From Aliiglaciecola sp. 3_MG-2023 (GTDB lineage Bacteria > Pseudomonadota > Gammaproteobacteria > Enterobacterales > Alteromonadaceae), in NCBI RefSeq assembly GCF_030548205.1, contig NZ_JAUORV010000005.1, positions 248,001 through 312,000 of the forward strand: a stretch of 64,000 nt of DNA. The letters run 5' to 3'. Positions within the stretch are counted from its first letter, which is position 1. The number at the start of each line of letters is the position of its first letter. The position numbers and the translations under genes are program-made. The notes under the pieces were generated by a model, which was given only the letters and a program-made list of their open reading frames with translations, was not told the origin of the DNA and ran no database searches. Shown here one piece after another: positions 61,939-64,000 of the stretch.

Positions 61939-63018
61939 ATGCAAGATAAATATTATTCAACGCCGCTTCATGGCGTTGAATGTTTTTTAGCTGATGCTAC
62001 TTGCACTGGTGATAAAACTGAACTCTGTGAATTGGCTGTTGAACTCGCTTTTGAAGCGGTTAGCCTTGACGCAAATCAGCAGCCAATATGGACGTTAAAA
62101 GATCAGGGATTGAGATACTTCAGTGAGTTAAATCTCTACCCGCATACTTGTCCCCCAGATGTTTCAAATCCATCGCTTTCTAATGCTGACAATACAAGCC
62201 AAGAAGTAAAGCAGACAACGCCAGCACTTCCAAGCTACATACTTAGCGTTAATTGTGAAGGCAAAGGTCGCTTTCTCATCCAGCAACACAAAATAACCAT
62301 TGATTGGGATGAAGGTACATCTTCCTCCCATTATTTTCAGACCCTAGCGTTAGCGCTCTGGTTAGAAACTCAGCATGTACCTTGTATACATGCAAATGCC
62401 TTAAAGCGAGCAGATAAAACCTTTGCGCTAGTAGCAAATAGCGGCACAGGTAAATCAACTTTAAGTGCAAAGTTACAACAAACTGGATGTGACTGGCTAA
62501 CTGATGATATGATCGCGCTGCATCAAATTGGTGCAAGTACATTATCAGGGAACGCCCCAAAAGTTTACCCCAGTTGGCCAATTGCTCGAATGTGGCCCGA
62601 TTCAGTCGAAAATGCCCTCGGCGGTGAGGTAGCTGTATTAAGGAAAGTACATAACCGCTTTGATAAACGTTTGATTGAAATGCCAGAGTTGACCGAAGAA
62701 AGTAAACATTCTTCAGAATTATCAACAATATATATTCTTAATAGAACTGTAACAGATAACCACGATAATAAACCGCACTGTCGAATTGAAACTATCAATT
62801 CAAGTCAGGCATTAATCTTGCTTTTACAGAACAGTATACTGGGAAATGCCTATTCGGCATTAGAACTAGAAGCCGACAGAATACGCCAACTGTCCATTTT
62901 GGTTCAAACAACAAAAGTAAAAATGATCACTTACTCTAGTGGTAAGGAAAATTTGGATTTCGTAAGTAAGGCTATTTTAGAAGACTTGGATACACTCCAA
63001 CCTCATTCAACTTCTTAA
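61939..63018 (+). CDS. HPr-kinase-like protein of the lasso cluster
   Basis: The 359-residue protein has a P-loop at 166-174 (VANSGTGKSTLSAKLQ), an Asp pair in CDWLTDDMIALHQ, and YPSWPIARMWPDS, the HprK-like phosphate-transfer fold. Such kinases accompany PqqD- and AsnB-like genes in lasso clusters, where PadeK of the paeninodin cluster phosphorylates a C-terminal serine. Related kinases also occur in PEP-CTERM-linked loci. It starts 66 bp after the precursor gene. Phosphorylation of the peptide is inferred. The core ends in Gly with Thr20 before it, so the target may be Thr20 or another residue. Confidence 0.82.
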   Translation: MQDKYYSTPLHGVECFLADATCTGDKTELCELAVELAFEAVSLDANQQPIWTLKDQGLRYFSELNLYPHTCPPDVSNPSLSNADNTSQEVKQTTPALPSYILSVNCEGKGRFLIQQHKITIDWDEGTSSSHYFQTLALALWLETQHVPCIHANALKRADKTFALVANSGTGKSTLSAKLQQTGCDWLTDDMIALHQIGASTLSGNAPKVYPSWPIARMWPDSVENALGGEVAVLRKVHNRFDKRLIEMPELTEESKHSSELSTIYILNRTVTDNHDNKPHCRIETINSSQALILLLQNSILGNAYSALELEADRIRQLSILVQTTKVKMITYSSGKENLDFVSKAILEDLDTLQPHSTS

Positions 63019-63038
63019 AAAGTAAAGGAACTAGATAA

Positions 63039-64000
63039 ATGAACATGCAAAGAGGTATGGTTAAAAACAATACCAACAAGTTTGCGGCTGCTTATCGACT
63101 TGTTGACGTAGTAGTGATTCAATTTGCACTTTTTTGTGCGGTATTTGTCTATGGCTTAGATTATTCAAAAGATTATTTTACTCTTTCTCTTATCGGTTCG
63201 GTGAGCTTTGCGTTAGTTGCCGAATCTTTTGCCCTATATCGTTCTTGGCGTGCTGGCTTTTTCAAACAGATCGTATTTTATACATTCCTGTGTTGGGCCT
63301 GCGCCTGCATGTTAATTCTTGCCTATTTGTTTTTCTTTAAAATAGCCGAAGACTATTCACGCTTTGCCTTAGCCATTTGGTTTTCCATGGCATTTATGGC
63401 GCTAATTGGCTGGCGCATTATGTTCCAGCTATTCCTGCATAACATGCGTCGCAAAGGGTATAACACCCGCAGCATTGCTATTTTTGGTTTGTCTGAAAAA
63501 GGCATACGTTTAGCCAATGAAGTCATGAAAAACCCGGAAACCGGTTATCGCCTTTCTGCGGTATTTGATGATCGTGCCCCAGAGCGCCTAGATGACGACT
63601 ACCACTATTTGCTGCACGGTAATGTAGCAAAAGGCATCGATTGCGCTAAGCGCGGAATTTACGACGTTATCTATATTGCCTTACCCATTAAAGCTCAGCA
63701 TCGCATACAAGAAATGCTTTATCAATTAGGGGATACCACAGCTAACGTACACGTTGTTCCTGATTTATTTATGTATTGCCTAATGCACGGCGAAATGTCT
63801 CACGTAGGTGGCGTACAAACCATCAGTGTGTACGACAACCCTATGCAAGGCGGCGTGGCAATTGTAAAACGCTTAGAAGATATTTTACTCTCCACCGCGA
63901 TTCTTAGCCTTATCGCCATTCCTATGTTGGCGATAGCGGCTGCTGTAAAGCTCACATCAAAAGGGCCGATTATATTCAAGCAAGACCGCTACGGTCTAAA
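63039..64000 (+). CDS. Undecaprenyl-phosphate glucose phosphotransferase, partial
   Basis: The frame starts at ATG 63039 and runs off the right edge after 320 residues. It has an N-terminal membrane part of four or five helices, a nucleotide-binding-like region (YNTRSIAIFGLSEKGIRLAN, VFDDRAPERLDDDYHYLLHG), and the start of the bacterial sugar-transferase domain (VKRLEDILLSTAILSLIAIP, LTSKGPIIFKQDRYGLK). This is the WcaJ/PssY-type polyprenyl-phosphate hexose-1-phosphate transferase that begins exopolysaccharide synthesis. It lies 20 bp after the kinase gene and probably leads a polysaccharide operon. Confidence 0.9.
   Translation, partial: MNMQRGMVKNNTNKFAAAYRLVDVVVIQFALFCAVFVYGLDYSKDYFTLSLIGSVSFALVAESFALYRSWRAGFFKQIVFYTFLCWACACMLILAYLFFFKIAEDYSRFALAIWFSMAFMALIGWRIMFQLFLHNMRRKGYNTRSIAIFGLSEKGIRLANEVMKNPETGYRLSAVFDDRAPERLDDDYHYLLHGNVAKGIDCAKRGIYDVIYIALPIKAQHRIQEMLYQLGDTTANVHVVPDLFMYCLMHGEMSHVGGVQTISVYDNPMQGGVAIVKRLEDILLSTAILSLIAIPMLAIAAAVKLTSKGPIIFKQDRYGL

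Noticed and set aside
61939-63018. Genuine HPr kinase/phosphorylase of the PTS
   Set aside because: No ptsH or PTS gene is nearby, and its position directly after the lasso precursor fits a tailoring kinase better.

Overview
This window looks like chromosome of a marine, alginate-degrading gammaproteobacterium of the Alteromonadales (Glaciecola, Paraglaciecola or Aliiglaciecola type). The evidence is a gammaproteobacterial core (hemCDXY, cyaY, a gmk-rpoZ-spoT-ridA-trmH run, recG, rsmJ), a PL6/PL7 alginate locus, an H-NOX/Hno nitric-oxide network as known from Shewanella and Vibrio, and a PEP-CTERM protein beside an exopolysaccharide priming transferase. The genus is inferred from content; no sequence comparison was run.

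Layout. 1-5.3 kb: accessory segment against the 3' end of tRNA-Arg(CCG), with a nuclease-like fragment, a membrane protein, a complete IS1182-type element with a 4-bp target duplication, and an orphan antitoxin-like gene. 5.6-18.8 kb: core genes (TetR regulator, heme operon, YHS protein, SLC13 carrier, esterase, frataxin, gmk/rpoZ/spoT/ridA/trmH). 18.8-34 kb: peroxiredoxins, an MscS channel, recG-rsmJ, a FecI/FecR/TonB-receptor/M14-peptidase module and a flavoprotein, separated by repeat clusters. 34-43.4 kb: REC-EAL, HTH-REC and degenerate HD-GYP regulators, two histidine kinases and H-NOX, matching the HnoB/C/D/K NO to cyclic-di-GMP circuit. 43.8-54.6 kb: alginate catabolism (SDR reductase, PL6 and two PL7 lyases, MFS carrier, KdgK, KdgF, FadR-type regulator) with two identically built candidate operators. 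55.2-63 kb: a lasso-peptide cluster (ABC exporter, RRE protein B1, protease B2, cyclase C, a 53-aa precursor and an HPr-kinase-like protein), with a PEP-CTERM gene just upstream of the precursor behind a good candidate sigma-54 promoter. 63 kb to the end: start of an exopolysaccharide operon.

Two things stand out. First, the small precursor at 61711-61872 has the complete lasso leader motif (YxxPxLxxxGxxxxxT) and a 21-residue core with Gly1 and Asp8/Glu9. Second, nine clusters of a composite palindromic repeat (about 40 copies) lie directly downstream of genes together with a cognate RAYT (REP-associated tyrosine transposase). Both outer ends of the repeat are GTAG feet, and in four genes the GTAG supplies the TAG stop codon. 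One lone repeat unit terminates both convergent neighbours, the RAYT and the lasso cyclase.
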